From Emticicia sp037153985 (lineage in GTDB: Bacteria; Bacteroidota; Bacteroidia; Cytophagales; Spirosomataceae), in NCBI RefSeq assembly GCF_037153985.1, contig NZ_JBBAYI010000012.1, positions 1-64,000 of the forward strand: 64,000 nucleotides of DNA. The letters run 5' to 3'. This document shows, piece by piece, positions 17,097-25,284 of this stretch (positions are counted from its first letter, which is position 1; each line of letters begins with the position of its first letter). A program made the position numbers and the translations under genes. The notes beneath the pieces are model-generated. The model saw only the letters and a program-made list of their open reading frames with translations. It was not told the origin of the DNA and did no database searches.

Positions 17097-18674
17097 CTAA
17101 TCCAGATTTATTTTTTCTTCTTCAAGGTCTATATGATGCAGATACTTTCTTATGATTTCCTCATCTATACGTTGCATATTCTTGTTTTTTTCCAGTAATA
17201 AATGACGATGCCGTTCAAGAATAGTTTTATAAATTGTTTTTACGCTTTCAGGCATATTTGTTCTTTCTTCCGATTGTAACTGGATTTCCCAATGGCTTGC
17301 CAGATGTTTTAAAACCAGATTATTTTCCAGTTCTTCCTGATGGTTTTCGGTCAGATACCCTAATGAATCTTTTGCCAGTTCTTCCCGAATCAGTAGTTCG
17401 GTTTCTTCTTCCGACAGATGGTCATTATATTGCGGTATATGTATTTTTCTGATTACCACAGGCAGGGTCAGCCCTTGTAAAACTAACGTAACCAGTATCA
17501 CAACGAAAGTTATGTACAGAATCAGGTTTCGTTGCGGAAAAGAAGCACCATTAGCCAAAGTAGCAGGAATAGATAAAGCAGCAGCCAACGAAACTACTCC
17601 ACGCATACCCGTCCAGCCCAGAATAAAAGGTCCTCTCAAACCCGGGTTTTTGTCGGCCACTGTAATAAAATAACTAGCAATTTTGGTGACCACCACGGCC
17701 CCGTAGGCAGCAATCATTCGGCCTATGATTAAAACCAGCGTAATGAGCAAACCATACCCTGTGGCTTCGTAGAAATTGGTTCCTTCTTCTTTCAGACCCG
17801 ACACTATTTCGGGCAGGTCTAGCCCAATTAATAAAAAAACAAGGCCGTTCAACAAAAACACCAGACTCTGCCACACGTTTTCGCCTCGCAAGCGAGATGA
17901 ACCACTCAAAAAACGATGCCTGTGGTTTGATAACAAAAGCCCCCCTCCTACTACTGCTAAAACCCCTGAGCTATGCAATTCTTCGGCAGCAATATACATG
18001 GCATACGGTGTAACCAGCGACAAGATAATATCCATGTTTACATCGGTTGGCAGCCACTTATGTGCTTTCATAAAAATAAAACCTACTATTAACCCTATAC
18101 CCACGCCCCCTATTACCATCCAGCTAAAGCTCATGGCTGCCTGATACCAGACAAACTGCCCGGTGGCTACGGCAATCATGGCAAAACGGAAAATAATCAG
18201 AGAAGAAGCATCGTTCAACAGGCTTTCTCCTTCCAGTATTGACGACATCCGCTTAGGTACTTTTACAAATCTCAGAATCGCGCTGGCACTCACAGCATCG
18301 GGTGGTGAAACAATACCCCCCAATAAAAAACCTAAAGCCAGCGAAAAACCAGGAATAAAGGCATTAGCTACTAATGCCACAGAAATGGCTGTCAGGAAAA
18401 CAACTACAAAAGCAAAACTACCTATAATACGCCGCCAGTACCAGAGTTCTTTCCATGAGTTGGCCCAAGCAGCTTCATAAAGTAATGGGGGCAGAAAAAT
18501 AATAAAAATCAGTTCGGGGTCAATTTTTAGCACTGGCACCCCCGGTATAAAACTGATTGTTAAACCCGCCAATACTAGTAGTACCGGATACGCTACTTTA
18601 ATTTTATTGGCTAGCATTATCAGTAACACAATAATGACTATCAGGATAAGATAAAAAGGAAAATGGTCTAGCAT
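17097..18674 (-). CDS. CPA1-family Na+/H+ antiporter
   Basis: A 525-residue transporter with about 12 membrane helices over residues 5-400 and a hydrophilic, charged cytoplasmic tail of about 125 residues. The NhaP-type signature near SPPDAVSAS and the later ESLLNDASSLI block identify the monovalent cation:proton antiporter-1 family, which exports Na+ or K+ in exchange for H+. The ATG at 18674 is preferred to a TTG four codons upstream. It heads a likely operon with the MBL hydrolase and the LCIB-like protein. A candidate reverse -7 box CAAATTTA is at 18752-18759. Confidence 0.88.
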   Translation of the reverse strand: MLDHFPFYLILIVIIVLLIMLANKIKVAYPVLLVLAGLTISFIPGVPVLKIDPELIFIIFLPPLLYEAAWANSWKELWYWRRIIGSFAFVVVFLTAISVALVANAFIPGFSLALGFLLGGIVSPPDAVSASAILRFVKVPKRMSSILEGESLLNDASSLIIFRFAMIAVATGQFVWYQAAMSFSWMVIGGVGIGLIVGFIFMKAHKWLPTDVNMDIILSLVTPYAMYIAAEELHSSGVLAVVGGGLLLSNHRHRFLSGSSRLRGENVWQSLVFLLNGLVFLLIGLDLPEIVSGLKEEGTNFYEATGYGLLITLVLIIGRMIAAYGAVVVTKIASYFITVADKNPGLRGPFILGWTGMRGVVSLAAALSIPATLANGASFPQRNLILYITFVVILVTLVLQGLTLPVVIRKIHIPQYNDHLSEEETELLIREELAKDSLGYLTENHQEELENNLVLKHLASHWEIQLQSEERTNMPESVKTIYKTILERHRHLLLEKNKNMQRIDEEIIRKYLHHIDLEEEKINLD

Positions 18675-18747
18675 TTTAAAAGGCAATTATAGTAGGTTAA
18701 TATTTATGAGCTTAGGCTTTATGAATGTACTCGGTTAAGTACTACTC

Positions 18748-18777
18748 TTGTCAAATTTAATAGTAAAATTAACTTTG
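18748..18777. promoter_or_regulatory. Interleaved divergent promoters for antiporter operon and peroxidase
   Basis: Forward: TTG (18748-18750), 19 bases, then TAACTTTG (18770-18777) fits the -33/-7 layout and points to the peroxidase gene. Reverse: CAAATTTA (18752-18759) is a -7 box facing the antiporter operon and lies inside the forward spacer. If the peroxidase starts at 19032, its leader is about 250 bases. Confidence 0.45.
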
Positions 18778-19031
18778 TTTTTACTTCATGCAAGAAAGTA
18801 GTTACACTTATTAGGGTATTTGTAAGTTTAAAACCTCTTTAATAACAGTGAATAGTAATTTAATTGTTTTACAAATTAATTCAGAAAATATTCTGCAAAA
18901 CCAAAGGCTTTATTATTTTGCAGAAAAATGGGGTTTGTTTATTAATTAAAATACTAAATGCCCGCTGGTTATCGTACTTAATAATATTCAGACAGAAAAC
19001 ATCAAACCGCTTCCGAAACAGCAGTTATTTA

Positions 19032-20540
19032 ATGAACATAAAGCTAAAAACGGGTATTATTTTGATTATGATTGCTTTTTTATCGTTTAAAAGCAAGCAA
19101 GAAACTACCCTTTTTTCGGTACCTGCCAATTTTCCAAAACCAGCTTATGACTTCCTGAATAACTCCATTACACCCGCAGGTGTAGAACTCGGCAAAACCT
19201 TGTTTTATGATGCCGTTCTGTCGTCAGACAACACCATAAGCTGTGGTAGTTGTCACCAGCAAACGGCGGGTTTTACTCAACATGGCCATATACTCAGCCA
19301 TGGCGTTAACGACAGGCTCAGTAAACGAAACGCCATGCCCTTGTTTAATCTGGCATGGGCTACTAGTTTTGGTTGGGATGGCAGCGTGCCACATCTAGAT
19401 TTCTTTGCGGTGTCACCGATAACAAATCCGGCAGAAATGGATGAATCGATGGCCAATGTACTGGAAAAACTACGTACCTCGCCCCTATACCCTGAATTAT
19501 TTACGAAAGCCTTTGGCAGTGCTGAAATCAATAACGAACGATTCCTGAAAGCTCTTTCTCAGTTTATGCTCACGATGGTTTCGGCCAATACCAGATATGA
19601 CCGCTACATTCGGAACGAAGGCATTACACTCAATCCCATTGAGCTTGAAGGGCTCGCATTGTTTAAACAAAAATGTGCTTCTTGCCATTCGGGTGACCTT
19701 TTTACTGATTTTTCGTTCAGGAATAACGGTTTAGCCGCGAAAGATAACGACAAAGGTCGGTTTGAGATAACCCAACAGGAGACTGATAAATTCAGATTCA
19801 AGGTGCCAAGCCTTAGAAATTTAACCTATACTTCGCCTTATATGCACGATGGGCGGTTTTCAACGCTTGAACAAGTGCTGGAACATTATACCACAAAAGT
19901 AGAAAAAACACCTTCGCTTGACCCTATTCTTATCAAAGACGGGCAAACAGGTATTCGGATGAATGCCGATGAACAACAAAAGATTATTGCTTTTCTGAAA
20001 ACTCTTGATGACGAAGACTTTGTTAAAAATACTTTGTTCTCAGAAAGCACACTCATAAGCGATATTCCCCGAAAAAATATTGATGCCGAATTAAAAAACT
20101 TCACAGTTACCGATGCCTCCACAAAGGCTTTATTTGGGCAAGCTATTGAAGCCTACCTCAGAATTAAGGTATCAATTCAAGAAAAAAACACCTTATCGGC
20201 CGCCGAAGCGGCCCGAATCCTGATTAAAACCTTAAACAGAGTTCGGATTACTGATACCGCAGCAAAAGGCTTTTTTGAAAACTATCAGGAAAAAATATTT
20301 CTTGATGCCAAACGAATAATTGAGGGAGAAAATTTTTTTGCCCATCAGTTCGACCACTTCGATGAGCTATCTGAACACTTCTATATTATTGTTGCTTCTT
20401 TTAAAGCAAATGATAAAACCCTCTATTTTACTGAATGCTTAAAGTCGGACATGAAATGGCTGAGCGATACAGCCAATGATAGTTTTCTGGCTGCTGATTG
20501 TAAAGAATTACAACATAAGACCTTGCCTGTATCCCGATAA
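19032..20540 (+). CDS. Di-heme cytochrome c peroxidase with extra C-terminal domain
   Basis: A periplasmic protein of about 502 residues with a signal sequence at the ATG at 19032. A longer frame from a TTG at 18864 lacks support. Two c-type heme sites are present, CGSCH in the first third and CASCH near the middle, with NxxxMHDGRF-type peroxidase features (YMHDGRF) after the second. MauG/CcpA relatives reduce hydrogen peroxide with electrons from small cytochromes. After about residue 340 there is a domain of about 150 residues rich in helix, containing LSEHFY and a WLSDTAND segment reminiscent of DUF3347. That extension is unusual and the domain match is tentative. Confidence 0.85.
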   Translation: MNIKLKTGIILIMIAFLSFKSKQETTLFSVPANFPKPAYDFLNNSITPAGVELGKTLFYDAVLSSDNTISCGSCHQQTAGFTQHGHILSHGVNDRLSKRNAMPLFNLAWATSFGWDGSVPHLDFFAVSPITNPAEMDESMANVLEKLRTSPLYPELFTKAFGSAEINNERFLKALSQFMLTMVSANTRYDRYIRNEGITLNPIELEGLALFKQKCASCHSGDLFTDFSFRNNGLAAKDNDKGRFEITQQETDKFRFKVPSLRNLTYTSPYMHDGRFSTLEQVLEHYTTKVEKTPSLDPILIKDGQTGIRMNADEQQKIIAFLKTLDDEDFVKNTLFSESTLISDIPRKNIDAELKNFTVTDASTKALFGQAIEAYLRIKVSIQEKNTLSAAEAARILIKTLNRVRITDTAAKGFFENYQEKIFLDAKRIIEGENFFAHQFDHFDELSEHFYIIVASFKANDKTLYFTECLKSDMKWLSDTANDSFLAADCKELQHKTLPVSR

Positions 20541-20590
20541 ACCACCTGTATATAGCCATTAAAATAGTAGCCTGCCTGTTTAAAAGCTAT

Positions 20591-20624
20591 GTTCCTGAAT
20601 GCCTACTAAAAAACATTCAGGAAC
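20591..20624. terminator. Convergent hairpin
   Basis: GTTCCTGAATG (20591-20601) and CATTCAGGAAC (20614-20624) are perfect 11-base arms with an A-rich loop. It lies between the convergent peroxidase and serine hydrolase genes. No clear U-run follows on either strand, so termination is inferred. Confidence 0.5.
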
Positions 20625-20645
20625 CCCACAAACTCAATGATTTAT

Positions 20646-21710
20646 TTACTGGCAGGCGGTTATCATCAGGTGATGTAAATCCTGATGGTGCTGCCTTGAG
20701 GCTTGTTTGCCTTTCCACATAAATAAACCTTGTTGTAAAAGCGACCGCCCCGTATCGTTACGCGAAACAACCACGAGTTTATGCTGCCGGTCAACAATCA
20801 TGAATTGCCCTCCCCAACCCGAGGCCCAGAAAGTCCCCTCGTCGGTGTCGTTCAGCCATAAATAAGCATAGTGGTCAAAAGGTTCGTTCCCTTTATCTTC
20901 CGAGTAGGGTTGAGTACTTTCGGCCACCCAACTTGCCGACACTATCGATTTCCCTTTCCAATAACCATTGTTCAGCATTAACACTCCTATACGGGCCAAG
21001 TCTTCTGCTGTCATGAAAATAATATACTGCCTGTGTTCTGAGTAATCGGGCTGCTTGTAAATCACGTAATTAGCTCTGAACTTCTTCATACCTAAAGGTT
21101 TGGCCAACCATTCTTCAATAGCTTCGCCAATACTGAGGCGTGTCTGTTGTTCAAATATGGTTCCTAATACATTAAAGCCCCAGTTGTTGTAATAAAAAAA
21201 TTCTCCGGGCTTGTGCATACCTCGCTTTGGGCGAGCCGCTTTCATTTCTTTGGTTTCGCCTGCCGCTTCTATATAAATACCCGAACGTGACATCAGTAAA
21301 TCTCTTACCGTACAGGTTTTCTCAAGGGCTGTAAGAGGGGCTTTTTTATCATCAATGTTTAATGTGCCCAACGTCTGGTTTAGTTGAATTAACCCTTTGT
21401 CGATAGCAATGCCATAAAGTACGCTCATAATACTTTTTCGGGCCGAGTGTGTCATGATAGGCAGACTTACATCTCCCCACGAGGCCAATACGCTATCATT
21501 TCTGAGCGCAATAAAAGCATCATATTGGGTTTCTTTTTCCAGAAACTGATAAGCCTCATTTATTTTATCTTTTTTCTTTAGTGAGGTAATTTCAGGTAAT
21601 GGCTGATAGCTTGTATTGGGCCTATTCCAGAATTTGGGCGAACACGAAATAAAAAATGTGGCACCTGACAGTAATACACTTGCAATGATGATTTTTCTTT
21701 GCTTTTTCAT
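20646..21710 (-). CDS. Beta-lactamase-family serine hydrolase lipoprotein
   Basis: A 354-residue protein with a lipoprotein signal ending FISC (Cys23), so it is probably anchored in a membrane facing the periplasm or surface. The class C/penicillin-binding-protein fold is shown by the SxxK motif SARK (Ser89, Lys92) and a YYNN (YxN) motif, with a late WASGWGGQ region. Such proteins may act as esterases, D-aminopeptidases or DD-peptidases; resistance cannot be inferred. The ATG at 21710 is preferred over a TTG at 21734. It is 54 bases downstream of the AraC-type gene. Confidence 0.82.
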   Translation of the reverse strand: MKKQRKIIIASVLLSGATFFISCSPKFWNRPNTSYQPLPEITSLKKKDKINEAYQFLEKETQYDAFIALRNDSVLASWGDVSLPIMTHSARKSIMSVLYGIAIDKGLIQLNQTLGTLNIDDKKAPLTALEKTCTVRDLLMSRSGIYIEAAGETKEMKAARPKRGMHKPGEFFYYNNWGFNVLGTIFEQQTRLSIGEAIEEWLAKPLGMKKFRANYVIYKQPDYSEHRQYIIFMTAEDLARIGVLMLNNGYWKGKSIVSASWVAESTQPYSEDKGNEPFDHYAYLWLNDTDEGTFWASGWGGQFMIVDRQHKLVVVSRNDTGRSLLQQGLFMWKGKQASRQHHQDLHHLMITACQ

Positions 21711-21764
21711 GATTGTTTTTAAGTTTTTTGGCAAAGAAAAATCATTAATAGAGGGATAATCCTC

Positions 21765-22871
21765 TCAAAAAGTGTTTTGAGAGTTATTTTTTTGCATAAA
21801 ATCTTTAGGAGACTGCCCCGTTACGGTTTTGAATACACGGTAGAAACTAGCTTCTGAATTAAACCCCGACTCGAGGGCGATTCCCAAGATAGACAAGTGT
21901 TTATAATTAGTATTGTTAAGTTTACGTTTCACTTCTTCTATTCGTTGCTCATTGATAAAGTTTCTGAAGTTCTTCTGAAATTCATTATTGATTACCACCG
22001 AAAGTGCGGTTTCACTTACGCCTATTTTTTTTGCTAATGTTTGAAGATTTAACTCAGCATCCAGAAAAACTTTTTCCTGATTCATTGCCCTGAGTAGCTT
22101 GTCTTTTATGGCTGTTATCTGTTGTTTATCTAAAGATATGGCCGAGCGTTTTTCTGACAAAAAACTTATTTCAAAATCCTTTTGCTGATACCCCGCAAAA
22201 CCTAAATAATATACCAACACAGCCAAATAAAAATAAAAAAACTGCCATTTGATGAAAAATTTTGCATTCAGATTAAAGAAAACATCCAACGAGATATTAA
22301 TCATTAACAATACAACCATGATGCTTAGCCCGATTAAAACATTACGAAGCCAGTTATAACTCGGATACCCCGCATCGGCAATATGGGTATCGAGCCACTG
22401 TTTGTATGCTTGTATGCGCCTGAAACTTAGAAACCAGTAAATACCCCCTGAAATAACCGAGAGTATATCTTCAATTGTTTTGACACGGTTATAGTAAAGG
22501 CTTTCTGCCAGTAGATCTTTTTGGTGAATATCGGTGGTTTGTTGTACTACAACATATACCCATAAGGCATGCACAAAAAACAACATGGTGGGTATAAAAT
22601 GAAACCAGTATTTACGCAGCAGATGCTCGTGTTTTTGTGTAAGCAAAAGAGCATAGATATAAAAAAGCGGCTGAATAAGCAAATCAAAAGCTAGTGGCAA
22701 ATACCGCCAATATGCTAACTGCCACAATCCTAAGGTATGAAGCAGAATTTTAAAACTCAGTATCAGGAATGTTAATAAAATAAAAGCCAATATGCGTTTA
22801 CTTACCTGCACCGGCCGATGCAGTAATAACAGCATGGCACAGATAAAACCCTGTGCCATGCCAAGCAACAC
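21765..22871 (-). CDS. Membrane-bound AraC-family regulator
   Basis: A 368-residue protein. Six or seven hydrophobic helices (residues 5-230) precede a C-terminal AraC-type double helix-turn-helix (about 265-365). The latter is seen as LQTLAKKIGVSETALSVVIN and the closing GFNSEASFYRVFKTVTGQSPKDF. It therefore combines membrane sensing with DNA binding. The start is uncertain: relatives usually begin with a segment like IFDIIVLLG, which is present upstream of the GTG at 22871 in the same frame. The only codons there before the preceding stop are non-canonical (for example ATT at 22898). It sits between an outer-membrane protein and a serine hydrolase gene on the same strand. Confidence 0.83.
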   Translation of the reverse strand: MLLGMAQGFICAMLLLLHRPVQVSKRILAFILLTFLILSFKILLHTLGLWQLAYWRYLPLAFDLLIQPLFYIYALLLTQKHEHLLRKYWFHFIPTMLFFVHALWVYVVVQQTTDIHQKDLLAESLYYNRVKTIEDILSVISGGIYWFLSFRRIQAYKQWLDTHIADAGYPSYNWLRNVLIGLSIMVVLLMINISLDVFFNLNAKFFIKWQFFYFYLAVLVYYLGFAGYQQKDFEISFLSEKRSAISLDKQQITAIKDKLLRAMNQEKVFLDAELNLQTLAKKIGVSETALSVVINNEFQKNFRNFINEQRIEEVKRKLNNTNYKHLSILGIALESGFNSEASFYRVFKTVTGQSPKDFMQKNNSQNTF

Positions 22872-22916
22872 AATTATGTCGAATATCTGTAAATTAATAA
22901 GCGTATAAATTAACTT

Positions 22917-24038
22917 TTATGGCAATTGATATTTTAAATACAGCCCCTCTGAATGTTCAAAAATATTGTTCTGAACATCGTAGTGTGGTTCAAGCCTTAG
23001 CGAAATATTCAGCCCATCTATTACTTTCCAGTCTCTTACTAATCTTAAAATCAGAATACTTCTGTATGGCTCATAATGGTCTGTATTATTGAATTTACGA
23101 GATTCAGACTGAAATAAATCATTACCCATAGGCGAATTAAAGAAATGCCCGAACCAGTAGCTTAAACCTATCTGATATTTAGGGTGTTTCCAGTAAGTAT
23201 TCAGGTAATAGGCACTTCCCTGGTAGGGTGATTCAAAATAGCCTGCATAATAATTGTCTGCAATCAGGCTTTGGTTACCGCCAAAATCCTTTTGTACTCT
23301 TACACCCAAAGCAGTATTTAGTAAGGTGCGCACAGGCAGCGTTGACTGGATATTCTGCCCACCCATGTGGAAAACACTTCCTTGAGCCAGTGCTTTTAAT
23401 TTAATGCCCATTACCACAATAGCAGGGCTATAAAACGAAAGACCCGCCCATATATGCTCCTGATTGCTTTGCCCCGGACCCGTATTACGCTGCCAGTCAA
23501 GCCATGAGTCAAAAAAAGTTTCGTCTGTCGTATTTGTTTTTTTAAGTGTGTTGGTTTTCTGGTATTTAACCTGTAAGCCATGTTCAAGCGGAGCTTTAAT
23601 CAGGCGTTCAAAACTCATTAACGGTTCAATCATGCGGTGGTTAAGATTTCCTTCCAGATTCCCAAAAAGAAAACGCCAGTTATTTTGCTGTATCCGAACC
23701 GTAAAAGTAGGTTGCAGTTCTTGTAACCCCTTACTACCAAACTCTTTACGTGCAAAAGCACCTAGCTCAAGCTGTACTTTTTCGTGTGGCTGATAACTGA
23801 TTTTCGGATTCAGATAGTAACCAAACAAGGTATAACCATCTGTGATTTCGTTGAAATATTCGTTATTTCGGACATATCCTAAAGCCGAAATATTAAATTG
23901 TACTTTTCCTAGTTTATTCCTATTATAAGAATAAGTACTTTCAAGAGCGTTTGTACTGGTCTGTGCGTAATTTTTTGCAGAAATCAGCACTAAAATTGCC
24001 ATACAAAAATTTTTCCAATTTAAAAATCCGTTCATCAT
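22917..24038 (-). CDS. Putative outer-membrane beta-barrel protein
   Basis: A protein of about 373 residues with an N-terminal signal peptide (ending NYAQ). The chain has alternating polar and non-polar strands, many aromatic residues and a C-terminal strand ending YLKYQLP, as expected of an outer-membrane barrel. No named family was recognised. The downstream ATG pair at 24038/24035 gives the cleanest signal peptide; an ATG at 24071 adds 11 charged residues. The start region lies in a 12-base direct duplication. The AraC regulator begins about 46 bases after its stop, so the two are probably co-transcribed. Confidence 0.65.
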   Translation of the reverse strand: MMNGFLNWKNFCMAILVLISAKNYAQTSTNALESTYSYNRNKLGKVQFNISALGYVRNNEYFNEITDGYTLFGYYLNPKISYQPHEKVQLELGAFARKEFGSKGLQELQPTFTVRIQQNNWRFLFGNLEGNLNHRMIEPLMSFERLIKAPLEHGLQVKYQKTNTLKKTNTTDETFFDSWLDWQRNTGPGQSNQEHIWAGLSFYSPAIVVMGIKLKALAQGSVFHMGGQNIQSTLPVRTLLNTALGVRVQKDFGGNQSLIADNYYAGYFESPYQGSAYYLNTYWKHPKYQIGLSYWFGHFFNSPMGNDLFQSESRKFNNTDHYEPYRSILILRLVRDWKVIDGLNISLRLEPHYDVQNNIFEHSEGLYLKYQLP

Positions 24039-24059
24039 TAAAAAAAACCGTTCATCATT
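24028..24059. repeat. 12-base direct repeat at a start codon
   Basis: CCGTTCATCATT occurs at 24028-24039 and 24048-24059, with a 20-base period. Each copy holds two reverse-strand ATG codons. Only the copy nearer the gene is in frame with the barrel protein, because 20 is not a multiple of three. Confidence 0.6.
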
Positions 24060-24071
24060 TTTTATACACAT

Positions 24072-24454
24072 AATATTTTAATTTTATATACCTTTGTATC
24101 GTTCAAAAGGTCAAGAGTTAATAAAAAGATAATTCAAGAGGTGTTATTTAAAAGTCTGATTTTTAAGTTATTTTTTCAAAAATTAAGTTTGTATTTTTTT
24201 TATAAAATTCATCTTTGAAAGTTATACCAAAAAAGCCTGACTTTTTTCTAAACAGAAAAGTAAAGATAAAAAATGAAAACTAATGATACTGGTTCATTTT
24301 AAAATTATTAATAAACAATGGCTGAAAGCAGGTAGTAAGGAATAAATGCCACGGGGTATTGGGTAGATAAAATTGTTTTGTGCATAAAGGCTAATAAATA
24401 GTATTCAGCAACACAGTATAACTCTAATGAATATTAACCTTAAATTTTATAAAA
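24072..24454. other. Non-coding divergent region with forward promoter-like elements
   Basis: About 380 A/T-rich bases. TACCTTTG (24089-24096) fits the -7 consensus. TTTG (24188-24191) is followed after 18 bases by CATCTTTG (24210-24217). Both point forward, more than 200 bases ahead of the next gene. A weak AAAATGAA/TTCATTTT inverted repeat is at 24270-24300. A long leader or a small RNA is possible, but nothing firm is seen. Confidence 0.35.
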
Positions 24455-24994
24455 ATGAAAATGCTAAAAACTATCCTGCTTACAATACTTGGTATTGTGG
24501 CACTTGCTTTGATAGCTGCCCTATTTATTAAAAAGGAATATGCTGTTGAAAAAGAGATTACCATCAATAAACCTAAGGCAGAAGTATTTGAGTATATTAA
24601 ATTATTAAAAAACCAGAACAATTATAGTGCATGGGCAAAGCTAGACCCCAACATGAAAAAAGAATACAAAGGTACAGATGGCACTGTGGGGTTTGTGTCG
24701 GCTTGGGATAGCGAAAACGGCGACGCAGGCAAAGGAGAGCAGGAAATCAAAAAAATTGCTGATGGCGAAAGAATTGATTATGAATTAAGATTCATTGAGC
24801 CAATTAAATCAACTGATATTGCTTATATGACAACCCAAAGTATTGACTCAACCCATACGAAAGTAAAATGGGGTTTTCAAGGAAAAATGGTGTATCCGAC
24901 TAACCTGATGCTGGCTTTCATGAACATCAACGAAATGATTGGCAAAGATTTAACCGATGGCTTAACAAATTTAAAAAGTATACTTGAAAAATAA
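24455..24994 (+). CDS. SRPBCC-family protein with N-terminal membrane helix
   Basis: A 179-residue protein with one hydrophobic helix (residues 5-25) followed by an SRPBCC/polyketide-cyclase-like domain. That domain begins with the typical EITINKPKAEVFEYI strand-helix and ends with an amphipathic helix around LTDGLTNLKSIL. The fold binds hydrophobic ligands in a deep cavity. The ligand and function are unknown, and the protein is probably membrane-anchored. A short DUF1801-like frame starts 11 bases downstream. Confidence 0.78.
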   Translation: MKMLKTILLTILGIVALALIAALFIKKEYAVEKEITINKPKAEVFEYIKLLKNQNNYSAWAKLDPNMKKEYKGTDGTVGFVSAWDSENGDAGKGEQEIKKIADGERIDYELRFIEPIKSTDIAYMTTQSIDSTHTKVKWGFQGKMVYPTNLMLAFMNINEMIGKDLTDGLTNLKSILEK

Positions 24995-25005
24995 TTGTTA
25001 AAAAA

Positions 25006-25242
25006 ATGGCTGGATTTAAAACAAAATACAAGAGCAAACGTGTTAAAGATTTTTTGAACACAATTGAAAACGAAAAAAAACGTTTAGATTGCTTTGATTT
25101 GTTAAAAATGGCAAGTCAGCAAGAAACTGATAAAAAAATTCAGGATGTGTTAGTGGTGTCAAATTTATTAGCCAATTTTCAAAGGCTGATTCATGAAAAT
25201 TTCATTTCGACCTCACTTACCGACACATTAAATAATAAATAA
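25006..25242 (+). CDS. Short DUF1801-like protein, probably truncated
   Basis: A 78-residue frame. Its first 45 residues match the start of DUF1801 proteins (pattern MAGFKTKYKS...VKDFLNTIENEKKRLDCF). Family members are usually about 130-140 residues and continue with a conserved GSYHYKY-type core, which is missing here. The last third (from about residue 47) does not resemble the family in any frame I read. It may be a degraded or rearranged gene, or a short product of its own. It follows the SRPBCC gene closely and lies just before recA. Confidence 0.5.
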   Translation: MAGFKTKYKSKRVKDFLNTIENEKKRLDCFDLLKMASQQETDKKIQDVLVVSNLLANFQRLIHENFISTSLTDTLNNK

Positions 25243-25252
25243 TTTCACAAAC

Positions 25253-25268
25253 TTAGAACAAATTCTAA
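25253..25268. promoter_or_regulatory. Palindrome upstream of recA (candidate LexA-like operator)
   Basis: TTAGAA-CAAA-TTCTAA is a perfect 6-base inverted repeat ending 16 bases before the recA ATG. It has the half-site spacing of GAAC-N4-GTTC-type SOS operators but a different sequence. No clear TAnnTTTG box is present nearby, so it may overlap an atypical promoter. Confidence 0.4.
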
Positions 25269-25284
25269 TCTCAATTATTAAAAA

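Noticed and set aside
18864..19031. N-terminal extension of the peroxidase from a TTG
   Set aside because: The extra 56 residues have no signal-peptide or family pattern, and an ATG at 19032 begins a good signal sequence.
20646..21710. Beta-lactam resistance gene
   Set aside because: The SxxK fold is shared by many esterases and peptidases; nothing here supports antibiotic hydrolysis.
24188..24300. Small RNA gene in the divergent gap
   Set aside because: The promoter-like TTTG-N18-CATCTTTG and the weak hairpin lack a U-run terminator and conservation data; it is kept only as a description of the gap.
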